64,000 bases of DNA from Citrus sinensis (lineage: Eukaryota; Streptophyta; Magnoliopsida; Sapindales; Rutaceae). The notes under the pieces are model-generated. The model was not told where the DNA came from. It made no database searches and saw nothing but the letters and a program-made list of their open reading frames with translations. The DNA lies in assembly GCF_022201045.2 (NCBI RefSeq), contig NC_068561.1, forward strand, positions 15,525,001-15,589,000, written 5' to 3'. Position numbers and translations under genes: made by a program. Positions 45,124 to 61,651 of the stretch are shown piece by piece; the first letter of the stretch is position 1; the number at the start of each line of letters is the position of its first letter.

Positions 45124-47967
45124 GGCCTACATGAGTGAGACTCTATTCACGTTCATCTTTTTATCATTTTTCTTGGTAAGCTTCTTCCAAATTTTTTCAT
45201 TGTTTTGCCTTTTCAGTTACTGATTGGTGGTTGCATTTATCAGCATTGCATTTATTTTTCCCTTTCCGGATGGTACAGATTTTTTGTAGATTAAAAGGTG
45301 TTTTTGCTTAATGTGGAAGTCTTAAGAACCCAAATACTGCTTACTATGTACATGTAAATGTGTGACATGCTTACTGGAATTGTTGCTGAGCGCTGTATTT
45401 CCTATTGTCTACACTAGTAATAAACTTTGGAGTGTGGCTATGCAGTACTTCATAAAATTTTCAAATTACTCAATGTGCCACAGAAAATAAAGTGACATCG
45501 CATAATTGCTAATCCTGGATTTCCCATCACCAGTTTGGTAAATCCTTTGTGGATGGGAAATAAAGCGGGATTCCTGTTGGTGTTTTGATTTAGTATGTAT
45601 ACAATCTGCCTGTACTAAAAGATTGCTTCTGTACTTTCTCTACAAATTTTGGTTTGTTTAGTTTACCAGATCTTTGTTGGGTTGGTCCGATGATTGATTT
45701 ATCTGCAGTGGAAAGTTGCTACTTTCCTTTTTCTTTTCTTGGATGTTTAATCTTCTTAATGTTTGATTTGTGCATGATTGCATTAGTACAAAATCTCCTT
45801 CAAGAGTTTACTGTGGTCTAATATCTGGCATCTTCTTTTTTGCAGTGGACTTTCCATCCTTTTATCTTGAAGAGCAAAAAGATCTACACTGTCCTAGTAT
45901 GGTGCAGGGTTCTATCATTTTTAGTTGTAAGTGCAGATGACTTCATTTTTTTGGAACGGTTGATTATAGATACATTTAACATAGGCGTTGTTTAAGGTAT
46001 TACTTTTTTTTTCAAGTTTTTTTCCATCTCAATTCCCCCAACTTAACTAGATTTTAAACTTCTCCATTGTTTGTGAGCAGTTGAATGATTTCTGATAATT
46101 TCATTGTATTCTCGTTGCATTCACAATGTTCTGCATGTTTTTCTGACGGCAGAGGTATCAAGGAAGAAGATTACGCCACAACTATAATATTGTAAACTGA
46201 TTTATGGTATTTAGGATTTTAATATTGCTACCCTACATCAATAAGGCCATAAAAAACAAATTGCTGGTTAATGTCCAAGCCTTGTGTAATCAATTTGGAT
46301 CTCATGAGTATTTTGTAAGGTTTCAGTTATTGATGTGGTGGCTATCTTGTATATCTGCTTAAATTTTATGACCTATCTAGTTACAAGCAATTCCAATTTT
46401 GAACCTTATCCAACTCTTTTATGAATTTTGATAAATAGGCTAGTTGTCATAATTTATGAACTCAGTGTCAATCATTTCTTTTTTAATTTGCCTTGGAAGC
46501 AGCTCTGTATCTGTTTTTTGATATTTAATTCGTTCTTGTTTATTGCAGTTTTCTCAAATGCTCCGGATTCTCACATTCTATTCAACCCAGCTTCCCGGTC
46601 CAAACTATCATTGTCGTGAGGTAAAGTCTTTGACGCTTGTCTATCATTTTTGTCAAGCACTTTATGTAGTGCAATAGATTTAGTTTGATGTCTTATGTAC
46701 TCTGTAAACAGTTTTTTCTTCTTTGGTCGGGGTTGGGATTCAATTTGAAAATTCAACCTTTTTTTTTTATTTGTCTAAAATTAATGACATTAAGCTATGC
46801 TTTTTTGTGTTCGCAGGGCTCTAAGCTTGCTACATTGCCACGTCCACATAGTGCAGTTGAAGTCCTCTTCATTAACTGTATGTGCTTATGTTTGATTCTA
46901 GTACTTGTGTTCATTGCCTTTTACATTGCTTTTGTACTCATTTGGTTTGTCAAATATGCAGTTCCGCGGGGTGTATTATATGGATGTGGTGATTTGATAT
47001 TTTCATCACACATGATCTTTACTTTAGTCTTTGTGCGCACTTATCAGAAATATGGCACACGAAGGTAAAGTTGCACGGTTTTTCTCATTCACCAATCCTG
47101 TTATTGCTCGCTTCCTCTCTTTCTCATTCTTGAAAAGAAGATTTTTTAGTTTGTTGGTTTCCAAGGAACAATGGGCATTTTTTTTTTTTTGGCTGGACTT
47201 GTACTCAGATGCAATTTAACTGCATAATGCTGCATGACATTTTTGCATCTTATTGGACATGTAGAGTTGATTCATTTCCTTTTTTCTTGCCCATCTTTAT
47301 GCAAACTTGCAGATTTATAAAGCAGTGTGGTTGGTTGCTTGCGGTTATCCAGAGCCTCTTGATTATAGCATCTCGCAAACATTACACAGTTGACGTAGTT
47401 GTTGCTTGGTAGGAAAACTTATTTGTTCATTCAATGTTTGGTTTTAATTGTTTCTGTGCAGTATTTTTTATTTATGTTTTCACTATGAATCTTTGCAGGT
47501 ATACTGTTAATCTAGTGGTGTTCTTTATCGACAAAAAGTTGCCAGGTTTGCATTTTTTTCTTCATTTTACTGTACACAAATATTTTATATTTGTTCATTT
47601 TTTTTCTTCTTTAGGGTTGGAACCCTGAGCCATATAGTACTGACTTTTTGACATTGCAGAACTGCCTGATCGAACCAGCGGAAATTTACCTCTGTTGTTG
47701 CCAGTAAGCAGCAAAGACAAGGAGGCTAGGACCAAAGAAGAGAATCACAAGCTCTTGAACGGGAACTCTGTAGACCCTGCAGATTGGGTATAAAATTTAG
47801 GAATCTATTTGTTCACCAAAATCTCTTTTTCGAACACGCACAAAATTGATCTAAAACTTACACTTTTACATGTTTTCTATTATTCCCAGAGGCAGAGAAC
47901 ACAAGTCAATGGGAAGGTTCTGGAAGATGGAAATGTCCATGCTGATAATGCAATGAACGGTGCTTAG
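44315..47967 (+). CDS. IPCS: Inositol phosphorylceramide synthase (314 aa, 12 exons)
   Basis: Moves phosphoinositol from phosphatidylinositol to ceramide, the first step of glycosyl-inositol-phosphoceramide synthesis in the Golgi/trans-Golgi. Exons: 44315-44347, 44466-44555, 44917-45003, 45107-45175, 45846-45926, 46549-46620, 46817-46877, 46962-47064, 47313-47408, 47499-47545, 47660-47787 and 47890-47967; together 945 nt. It starts [15 protein letters not shown]. About six membrane segments are visible between residues 30 and 245. The lipid-phosphatase-like catalytic residues are His181 ('CGDLIFSSH') and His222/Asp226 ('HYTVD'), with the spacing of sphingomyelin synthase-type enzymes. The C-terminal tail after '[11 protein letters not shown]' is polar. 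Plant ERH1/IPCS proteins are of similar length. The leader holds upstream ATGs. Confidence 0.93.
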
Positions 47968-50900
47968 ATGATAGAAAGCTGCTGCCTCTGTAACGAGGTC
48001 TTGCTGTGAAGACCACTAATTGAATTCTTGTTACCATGGATTAAAGGGATTAGTTGCTCGAGTCCCCTATCCCCAACACTGGTACAAATTTGATTTGTAT
48101 TCTAGAGAAAATGAGTTGCATTATTATCCCTGTATATTTTGCTGTCATGCTTCTCTGTCTCGGTTAAGAAGATTGTCCATCATCAGCATAAGCATGTGTA
48201 ATCTTATCATGGAATCATAGTTGTATTGCTGCCATTATCATTCTTGGATAGTGTTCTTTACTAATTTATATGATCAACAAAAGTGTCATCCAAAAGCAAA
48301 AGTATTTCGCAGCCGATTTTTGTAAGTCTCTTGGCAAACAGTTGATATCGATCATCAATCAGTATGGGGGGGCACGTGATGTTTCTTCTTTTGCTGTTGC
48401 TGTTGCATGTGCCTATGGCCCAGGTGTTGTAATACTCATATCCCACGCCTTGTTGTCTCTGCACTTTGTTTTTACACGTAAAAAAATCTCCATTATGAGG
48501 CACGAAATGTCTCAAATTACGGAAGCAGCAGCGCCTCACATCACATGCCTTTAGTCTCGTAATCTTTTGTGTAGATCACATAACCATCGCGTACTAAATT
48601 ACAAATGTTTACATGCAAAAGGAGGAAGCAACAGCAATCATCCATTATTCAAAAAAGCAGACAACTTTTTTTTTTTTTTTTGATCTGGGGCATTACTTTT
48701 CAGGATGGTGGTGTCAGCCCACATGACAAAGATGGTCCAATTTGTTGGAAACCGTTTCTGCCGTGAGTGATGCTCCGCATATAAAGTTGTCAAAATTTGT
48801 ATAATGTGCAGCTCACGCAGCACCAACTACATCTTTTGCTAATATTAATTGAGAAGCGAAAGTTTTGTATTTGACCTCATAAATGCAGTGTTAATGGTTT
48901 AGTTTCAATCTTAATAAAAAGCCCTAACCCTAGTGGGCATGAGTGCTGATGAGTAGTGATATTAATCCCCCAAGTTCTTGTTACCGAAATAAGTAACTTA
49001 CAGCATAACCCTTTTGAATTGAAAATGGAGATTACAATAGTGCTGGTGAACAATATTGAAGCTGTAGATTAATCGAAAAATGCTACTTGGCAATTTGGCA
49101 GCCCACAGGACTGTAACCTAAGCAACATCAACCGCGTGATGATTACTCCTCTACAATCCACTGCCTCTTCTGTTGCACAAACATCTTACTTGACATCAAT
49201 TGGAAGGCAATAATCTTGCAGCATCATCATCATCGAAAAAAATGGGGCAAATTTTGCTGATATTTTGTATATCTTTTAATTATTGTCTCGTGTGATATTT
49301 CAAAGAGATGGGCTGTGTGCGTGTACAACAGCTAAATTTGCTTTGCTCATGTGGGCTCTCTCTCCCTATCAAAGTTGTGTGCATCTGTTGACAATTGACA
49401 GCCGAAGAGGCAGAGCAAGGACCCACGACCCACGTATATGCAAATCTGATGATAATTGTGCAGTGCCCCACCCCCCACCTGTTGTTAGACCCAAAACAAA
49501 AAAGCTAAAACGGTGCTGGCGCGATTTAAGCTGTTAAAATTAGTCAAAATGGCGAGTTCTTTTTATATATGTCTGATGTTTAAGTAAAGAGGTGCAATGC
49601 AGAATGCGATATCATCATTGCTGATATGCCTATGTAACGACCGCTTTCTGCCTCTGCAACGCTCTTCCTTTCTTCTGTATTGCGGGTCCTCTTTGATCCC
49701 TAAATGGGTGTTACTCATTATTATACCAACTGTCAGATTTTTTTGTCTTTCTTTAATACCAGAATATTTTGTCTTTGATGTCTATATATAGTATTTGTGA
49801 TTCAATACCCTTTACCTCTTGTTGTTTAAATCAGTTAAGCTATTCTTAAGAGACAAAACCATTCATAACTTCAAATTGTCTGTCCTAGGAGGTCAAATCG
49901 GACAAAAACTGAAAACAATACGACATAATTAATCTAACAAATTTTGTATAAGTTACAGTTTAATAACAACTCAAATTGTCTTTTCACTCCATGTGAGCGA
50001 GATTCAAATCACAAAACCTCTTATTATTGTTTTAAATAAATCTAAACCCACTAATTCATATTATTTTAATTGATCATGGTTCCCCCTAATTATTATATTA
50101 CTAGAGAGAGAGAGAGAGAGAGAGAGATTTTGTACCTTTTTTTCTAAAAACAGAAGGCAACTCTTCTCTTCCCATTGATTGATTGAGATTCAACTTTCCA
50201 TGTGAGATACGAATGGGAATGCCATTTTGTTGTGGTCACTTAAAAATGTGAGGTTGGTGAGACAAAGAGATAGGTATGGTTTGGTTTCCCCTTTCCATTA
50301 TAAGCTCGACAACTGGCCAACCTCACAACACATTCGTTTCTTACATTATCAGCTCTCACATTTATTTTCTGACTTAGTGTGATAACCTTCAGAAGCTAAT
50401 GTTGAGTTGTTGCTGCATGCAATGCATGAAGCCCATCAAAATTTTCCAACATGATCGGTTACAAATTAAGCTGAATAGATATAAGACTCCTTTATCTAAG
50501 TTGAATAATATTAAAATCCTAATCGCGAATCACCACGTGCATTTTCTTTCTCATATTTTGAATTTGATTACTAATTTTTATCTCGTCATATTTTGCTCCC
50601 ACAGTTTGAATGGTCCAAGAAATCAAACGATTTTGTTTACTTGTCAAGATTTAGCTACATGCTTTCCAAGTGCATGCTAAATTAGATCCTTCCAGCTAAA
50701 AAGGACCGGGTCACAAATTGAATATTAAAACGCGTCTAAGAAATTGAATCTCAAGTCTTTTTCTGGGGCGTTACTAGAACCGGATAACTTGAAAACGACT
50801 TGACACGTAAACAGTCTTAATCCCTAAGCTAGAGTTTTCGTTCATTAAACCATTCTTTAATTGAAGTTGAAACACGACCTAATCAAATCAAATTGCATCA

Positions 50901-51315
50901 TTTCATTTGATATTTAGTTTCTACGACATCGTTTATTTTGACTCCAACCACACGGAATACGACCGTTGATTTGGTTCAATCCCATACCATGTTTATCCGC
51001 AAACTTTGCCCCGAAAACCCAAAAACACCCTCAAAAGCACCAACAATTTACCGGGGAAAAGGGGCAAAATAATCATGATTAGTCATGACAATAAATAAAG
51101 GGAATGATGAGATTGCAGAAAGCTTGAAGCCCAAAAGGCACTTTCCGAAGCACACATAAAGCGTGGCATTGACACATGGAAAACACAGATAAAAAATTAC
51201 ATTAAATTCTCACAAATTTGATCTTCAGAATTTCACATTACAAAACGGACTTAGAAAGGACACGAACCAAAATATCTCTCTGTGACAGGATTTTGAAACT
51301 TATTTGACCGAGCGC
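47968..51315. other. Intergenic between IPCS and BSK genes
   Basis: Begins with the IPCS 3' region. A T-run (48663-48681) and a GA microsatellite (50103-50127) are the only simple repeats noted. The open frame at 49283-49537, with 'RGRARTHDPRICKSDD', looks like translation of a repeat rather than a gene. No RNA gene recognised. Confidence 0.4.
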
Positions 51316-51341
51316 AGAGAGAGAGAGAGAGAGAGAGAGAG
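51316..51341. repeat. GA microsatellite in the BSK promoter/leader
   Basis: About 13 AG units, 130 bp upstream of the BSK start codon. Confidence 0.9.
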
Positions 51342-51471
51342 GCGGGGAGAGACCTATAGTCCTACAGAGTGTTTTCGGTTTTCGGAGTTGCAGTTGCACG
51401 GAAGCAATGCCATACCGTCTGATCATTTGAAAAGCTTCTGATCGTTTGTCCACCGTCTAATTTTTAATCAA

Positions 51472-54912
<3,441 letters not shown>

Positions 54913-55824
54913 ATTGTATAGGTTTCTCTTTTGTTTCATCTTACTTTTTCACCTATAGTTCTATCCAGGCTCCTGTATTTATTTGGTCATTCTTATTTCA
55001 TTTCCTTTTCGATTTCAAGCTTTCAAAATGTTGCGGGATTCTTTTATAATTGTTTCATTTATGATAATTAATACTTGAGCGGTTTCTTAATGCTTAGAGT
55101 CTGCAGATTGAGTCTCACTAACATGTTCATGCCTGCAGCTGCAACCAGTAACAGGAAATAATCTTTGAAGTTTTATCTGGAATTTGAATGGAAATTAACT
55201 TGAACAAAATATTTAGATGATCAATACAAGTCCTCTACTCGAGCTCTGACCCATCTCACTGTAGATAAATGAAAACCGAAACATTGAAACTGTTGGCAAG
55301 CTCAAAGTGATTTCCACTGCAATTTCAGAAGAATGCCAATAATATACACTTCACAATAGTGATTCTCAATGTAAGCAATCTCAACACGAATTGATTTACA
55401 ACTTAAATTTCTTAAAACACATCGAGCAAACCCCCCAACCAAAAAAAAAAAAAAAGGAAAGAAAAGAAGCCTTGAACTGAAAAAAGAAACTGTCATGCAG
55501 GTTCAATGAGCGACAACAATTATGCAGATAAATAACATTCAAGTCAAAAAAAGGTTTAAAGATTGTTAATGCTCCATACAGCAGCCTAACAAAGCTTGGT
55601 AATTTTGAGGAATGTGCATAGATATGACAGTCTCAATGCGTATGAAACAGAAGAGGAAAGACGAAGAGGTATAGAAACCTATTAAATTCTGTGGAAGCTC
55701 TAAACTATCCCATTACTCATTGCCATCGAAACCATGTGATCAGGCTCAATTATGGGATTTCTGTTTTTATTTTTATTTTTATGATTTCCATTCTTTTATC
55801 CTGCTCTATTTTCTCTGCAATATC
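54913..55824. other. Intergenic between convergent BSK and RING-CH genes
   Basis: 3' flanks of both genes and an A-run near 55439-55456. Nothing else seen. Confidence 0.5.
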
Positions 55825-58077
55825 CTACGATGAGGGCATGTTAAAGTGAAAGAGCCATGATATGACAAATGCAAACACCATGCAAGCAAGCAGAAAGTTA
55901 AGGAAGCGGTGGCCATGCCAGATGCTTCGAGTCTCTCCATGGCCTATTGCAGCTGAGATTGAAGATGTTGCATTGGCATTGTTCACTTCATTTGAGAGCT
56001 CGGCAGTCTCAATCTCAGTTGCTCCAGCAACATTGCGTGCGATAGAATTACAAATCTCACAGGTCCTGTAAGAATTTAGCAGATGAAATCAATCTAAAGC
56101 ATAACAATTAGAACATGAAGAAGAGAGGCTAATTTCTGCATTCAAAAGGGTAGTAAAGGAGCAAGTCTGAGATTTAGCTACTGACTAATAATGGACCATG
56201 AAGTCAGTAATTGAAAACCAGACTTGTCTGTTCTATACATATGTTTTTATTAATATTGCATAAAGGCTCATCCTAATACAGCCCTTAAAACAATTGACGT
56301 GTGACAATAAAGTAAAAACAAAGCACATGCAAACAGAAAGAGTGAGAAGAGGAAACACAATATCAGAATTTGCATGATGCATCAGAGGTTCCAGCTTTTC
56401 CAGTGTGAAAAAGATAAACACTACAAATGACCTTATCACTAAAGGAATAATGACTCTTCCCCATCAGATTTCTTTTTCTTACATACACAAAATAGCTTGC
56501 ATCCATAGTATCCGTAGCCAAACTTCACTTAAGTTCCTTTTTTCATCTATAGGTAGTTAAACAAAACCTCCAAGAAAGCTACAAGATAAAGTATGCAGTT
56601 CGAACACAAATGTAAATTCTTGAGTGGAACAATTGGGAGCTTTACTACACTAAGCAACCCTAAATAACTGCAATTGGGTTCAACTTAGATCAAGATCAGA
56701 TTAAATGACAGGCATTTCTTCAGTATTATTTTAAGTGATAATTAATAACTAAGCTGTGATAATTAATAGCTAAGCTATGATACAAAGAATTATTTTGAAA
56801 ACATTCAACCAATGAAAAGAAATAGCATGGTAATGTGACTTACTGACATTGAATTTTCAGCATAACACTAAATAATTAATCCACAAATCAGCCAAAATTC
56901 AGGGAATCCGAGCTAGAATTAAAAAAGGAAAAAGAATTAGCTCATCAAATCAATATCTTAGGATACCCAACACTTTACCTTAGCCATTTACAAGAAGTCA
57001 ATTGTCAACAAACATGTAAATGAGGAATTTGCATCAGCAAAATTAAAAAAAGAATAGGTGGACACCGGAAAGCAGTAATCGCCCACCAAAAAATCATCAA
57101 TTAAAGGGTCCAAACTCCACTTTCACAAAAAAAAAAAAAGAAAAAAAGAAAAAAAGAAAAAAGCAAACCAGAATGAAAAATGAAGAGATTCCTAGTTCCT
57201 AAACCTCAAAGAAAAAAAAAATAAATAAATAAAAAAGCATAGAACAGCAAATGAATTGTCGGCGATGGAGTTGTAAAACATTATATGAGAACCTCCTAAT
57301 GCTTTACTCTTTTGCTTTACTTTTCTTTCATCAATGTCATCTTCTTTCCCTTTCTTTTTTAAGAAATTATTGATCAAAATTCTTTAGCCCTCTTTACCTC
57401 ACACGTTAAACTTTACATATCTCAAACTAATTAAACTGTAGTTACAAGTCCAAAATCATAAGCCAAAATGGGGTTGAAAAAAAAGAAAAAAGAAATGCAA
57501 TCAAACTAGCAAAATGCTATACAAAAAACAAGAGCTTGGTTTTTTTTTTTTTTTATAATTTCTGAACTTACTTGTTTCCTCTAATCTTGAACCAGGCCTC
57601 AGCACACTGTTTATGAGCAGCAGCCAAATCATCTTTGCAAGAGCACCCCAACTGAATTGGAACCCCAGATTCATGGCTATTACTCTCAAGACATAGATGG
57701 CAAATCCTACAAATCCTACAATCTCTTTCACCCTCCACTCTATTATTATTATTAGTAGTAGTAGTAGTAGTAGCAGCAGCAGCAGTAGCCAAATGGACTT
57801 TTATTTCAATTTCATGAACTGCACTCTCAATCTCCACAGAACAATCAGACGACGACGATGAAGAAACCGATGACACTCTCCTCGAATCACCACCGCCCAA
57901 GCTCATTTCTTGATCATCAGAAACACAAGCAAAACTGTACTCATCATACGACCCACCAGTTGTTGAGTAAAACTGAGAGTAACACGAGCCACCATCCTCG
58001 GCGTCGGAGAAGCACACGCTGACTTCACTTCCGGCCACAGACCGGCGATGATGATGGCTGCCCTGTTCTATATCCAT
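55825..58077 (-). CDS. RING-CH (RINGv) membrane-anchored E3 ubiquitin ligase-like protein (248 aa)
   Basis: Exon 1 is 58077-57572 and exon 2 is 56065-55825, joined in phase 2 ('FKIRGNKTCEICNSIARNV'), leaving a 1.5-kb intron. Residues 1-118 are Ser-rich and acidic with a Thr/Asn run from a trinucleotide repeat. The RING-CH domain covers about 119-175: Cys pairs in 'DCRICRICHLCLESNSHE', 'LGCSCKDDLAAAHKQCAEAW' and 'TCEIC', the C4HC3 pattern of MARCH-type E3 ligases. The first Cys pair carries an extra C-R-I from a 9-nt tandem duplication. A single membrane helix lies near the C-terminus ('FLNFLLACMVFAFVISWLFH'), so it is probably tail-anchored with the RING in the cytosol. Substrates are unknown. 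Confidence 0.9.
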
Positions 58078-61000
58078 TGTCTAAAATTTAGGTAAAAAAA
58101 AAAAGAAGCTATGATTTTTTGAAAAAAACAAAATGATCAATAAGAATAATGGTAGCATAAAATGTGAAGGAGGATTTATAGAAGTGGGTATTGGATTAGG
58201 TAATGTTTCAACTCCATTAACGCAATAAAGTTCGAAACTTTAGCAGTAAATACCGAAGCTTTAGCTTTTGTTAAGAAACTTGGGCTGGAACCCAGCAGCG
58301 TGGTGGGTGGTAACAGAGAAATTGGGAGGAGACTTCAATTTAATTTTCTGAATATAAAGACTTCGGGATCTTTGTCTTTGGCAAGATTCTGTACGTTGGA
58401 TGGGGAGTTAATCGTGAATCTTTAGTGAGATCGGACGGTCCAGATTGAAAGACAGACCTCTCCATGTGTATCAAGGAAATTTCTAACATTTAAAATTATT
58501 GCATGTCGGACGATCCATTTTGTTTTGTCGTTTTTTCTTCTTTTCTCTTTGTTTTCTTCTATGCGTAGAAAATACGGTAATATAATTTTATTTAAAGAAT
58601 AAATTTAATAATTATTTTATCCTTCAAAGATCCATATTTAATTACACTTCTACGCTGTATCATTATAATATATTGTCCCTTTTTGTGGAATTTAGTATGT
58701 AAAAATATTGGAGAGTCATCAGTACATCACGTATGTATTAAGGAAATGTTTATTCTATTTTATTATTGAATAACTTCGTGAACAAACTAACTTCTTAAAG
58801 ATTCTTGAATTAAAAAAAAAAAAAAAAAGGGAAATCGAATAAAATTGAACAAATGGATTCTTTGGATGATTGTATCCGAAATAAAGCTATGCCATTGGTG
58901 GATCGGAAACAGGACGTGAAGACACATGCACTCTCGCGAATCATGTGATAAAGTCCCCCCATCAAAACCATGAACTGTTGTCGTAAAAACAGTTCTGACG
59001 GAGAGTGGACCGCATCGAGATCATGGTCCGTGACGCGATTGTAGCTGAGACCGTGAGTCTCTCAAATTACATTATTTAATTTATCACCTTTTATCATTCA
59101 ATATATATATATATAGAGTAATTTTTTTATCAAAAATTTTAACGTATAGAAAAATTTAGAAAAATTTTAAAACCGTATGCTTTTAAAAAATTTTCAGTTT
59201 AAAATCTTAAAGTACGAAAAAAGTTTAGGGAAATTTTAAAATTATAGGATTTTAAAAACTTAAAACGTTTAAATCACACAATTTATGTGTGTTTTTTAAA
59301 TTTTTCCACACTTTAAAATTTCGAATTGAAACATTTATACATATATATTCCAGAGTTAAATTATAGTACTCCAATTCCATTTATGTCTATGTAGTGTAGC
59401 TAATACATGTAACCAAATTTCTAACCAAACTACCAATTCCATTAACAATAAAAATGATTGGTAACCAACAACCCCCAAAATGGGATAGAAAATTCATAAT
59501 GAATCAGTTCCGCACGTCAAGGTGGAACTGTCCCAATTTTTCTGAAAGAGGAGCAAGTAATTTTCCGTGCACTTTGGGTGGTGGGGTGGGGCTAGTGAAT
59601 AGCCAGCCAGCCAGCAATGGGATAAGCAGCTGGTGCACAGCAGTTGTATCCTTTTCTTTTCTTTCTTGAATTCACATGTAATATTCCTTATTCCCTTGGT
59701 TCTTTTGCTTTCACTTGCCCGTTTGTAATTTGATTCAAACTACAAATGCCTATTTATAATTTTTATTCAAAGTAACAGAAATTAAAATTAAAAAAAAAAA
59801 ACCCATTTGCAATTTGATCCAAACTAAACCATCTTCTTACAGTTAGATTCATACTAGAAGGACATATAATGATAATCCTTTCAACTCATCTGGGTCCAGT
59901 TGTTGTGTTTGTTTACCAAATGATACTTTACAATTCCGAGTTTCAGACTGACTTGCAGATAGAGATAGTTAAAATAATAAATAGCGTGTAGATCTACTTA
60001 TTTGTTGATTTAGATTTGCATTCCAATCAACTCAACTTACAAAGATTGCCTCTTAGTACAATGGGGTACATAGTTATTCACTAAATTCAAGTAAAGTCCA
60101 CTTTATATTTGCAAATAAATATTCATAAAGAAGTAAGTTGTCCACGAAGTTCGAACTCATTGCCTCCATGATTATATCATGGGTTAAAAGACTTTACCGT
60201 CATTAAGATATTACAAAGTAGATTCTAAGCACTTCATTTTTTTTCTTTTAAGACTTCACTTAATAGACTTCAAGGTATGAAAAAGCACTAGCAACAATAG
60301 ATGCTGGCTCTTCCAACCTGCACCTAAAACTCGTCATTTTCATATCTGAACTAAGAGGGTTAGTGAAAATCTTCTTTTTCTTGCATCATTTTCCTTGCAC
60401 TATCCATATACAGAAAAGAAGAATCAAAATACACTTTTAAGTGCGCATGTAAATGGTGAGGACATTGCATCATTGAAAAAGTATCCACGTCCCCTTCACT
60501 AACCGAAGCACTTATGATATTAATGACCCCAGAGAGTCTTCCATTCCACTTCAAATCAAATTCCATTCACAGCCTCTCAAAATGACCCGAACGTGGGATA
60601 CGTATGCAGATATTTCCGTATTTCGTTATTAGAATTGACAAGCAACAAGTAAAATAAATAACTAACTATTCTTAAAATTGCCTACTTCAGCTCCACCAAA
60701 TCAGCTTTCTGTTGATGCAATCTGGAAAAGATTCCTACCTGGCGTTTTTTCGTAGTCTTTTTACTTGCCCAAATTTTAAAGCAGCATACACTCGTCCAAA
60801 GGTAAAAGAGATCTACATCACTGCAAGATAATTCAGGTAACAAAACCTGCTTACAGACTAATTTCTGAGGCAACGTAATCATTGTAATATTAGACGTACA
60901 AATTCCAACACCTAAAGAATAAACTCAGGAAATATGCAAGCGATTATGTAGGAACAAGCTGACCTGCAGGCAAATGTATATGCAGTGAAGAGCCATGAAA

Positions 61001-61651
61001 AAACAAAGACGACCTAGAACTGAATCCATTCACGAAATATAAGATACCTGCAATCATTTTTATTAAATTTAACCACCAATAAATCGGACAATGAATCAAC
61101 TGAAAAGACCAGAATATCACATTTGATCCTTATATCACAGCAGAAGAGAGGCCAAGGTTCTCACATCAACATCATCTAGTCTACAGACAAAATTTAAGGC
61201 ATTTGAAAAGTCTCTAATGCAGATCTTCACATTCTTCCTTTATCCTTGGCATCTTAATAGCAATGCAAAAGTCTCTGATGGGTATGTTTGATTCTTGATC
61301 ACACAGCACCTATCCTGGAGTATCAGTAATCCGAAAAAAAAATGAATTTTTTTCTCAGTTATACTTCCGCCTTCCTGCAACTCCGGTTGAAGATAGAGTG
61401 ACAATTTTTGTCTTCAATCCTTTGGCCTCATCTTAAGCTGGAAGAACAAACTGCTACCTACCAATACACGTTGGTAGCACATTGGTACACTCTTCAAATT
61501 AGAAATATTCATTTCATTATATTCTCTCCAAAACACCCCATTCACACGAGATCCATTACATACTATTTTGCCAGATGTACTACTCATTGGCAATGGAAGC
61601 CCACTAGATATTGATCTGCCCAATGCATCACTGGTTTGCACTTGAGACTCA
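58078..61651. other. Intergenic between RING-CH and MYB genes
   Basis: 58078-58450 is the RING-CH promoter side. An inverted-repeat-like patch with 'aaaatttt(a)aaac' phrases lies at 59140-59330. The part above about 60600 may include the MYB 3' UTR. Short open frames at 60360-60882 carry no recognisable domain. Confidence 0.4.

Noticed and set aside
49283-49537. Open frame with 'RARTHDPRICKSDD'
   Set aside because: Recalls text seen in spurious translations of dispersed plant repeats; no introns, start context or domain to support a gene.
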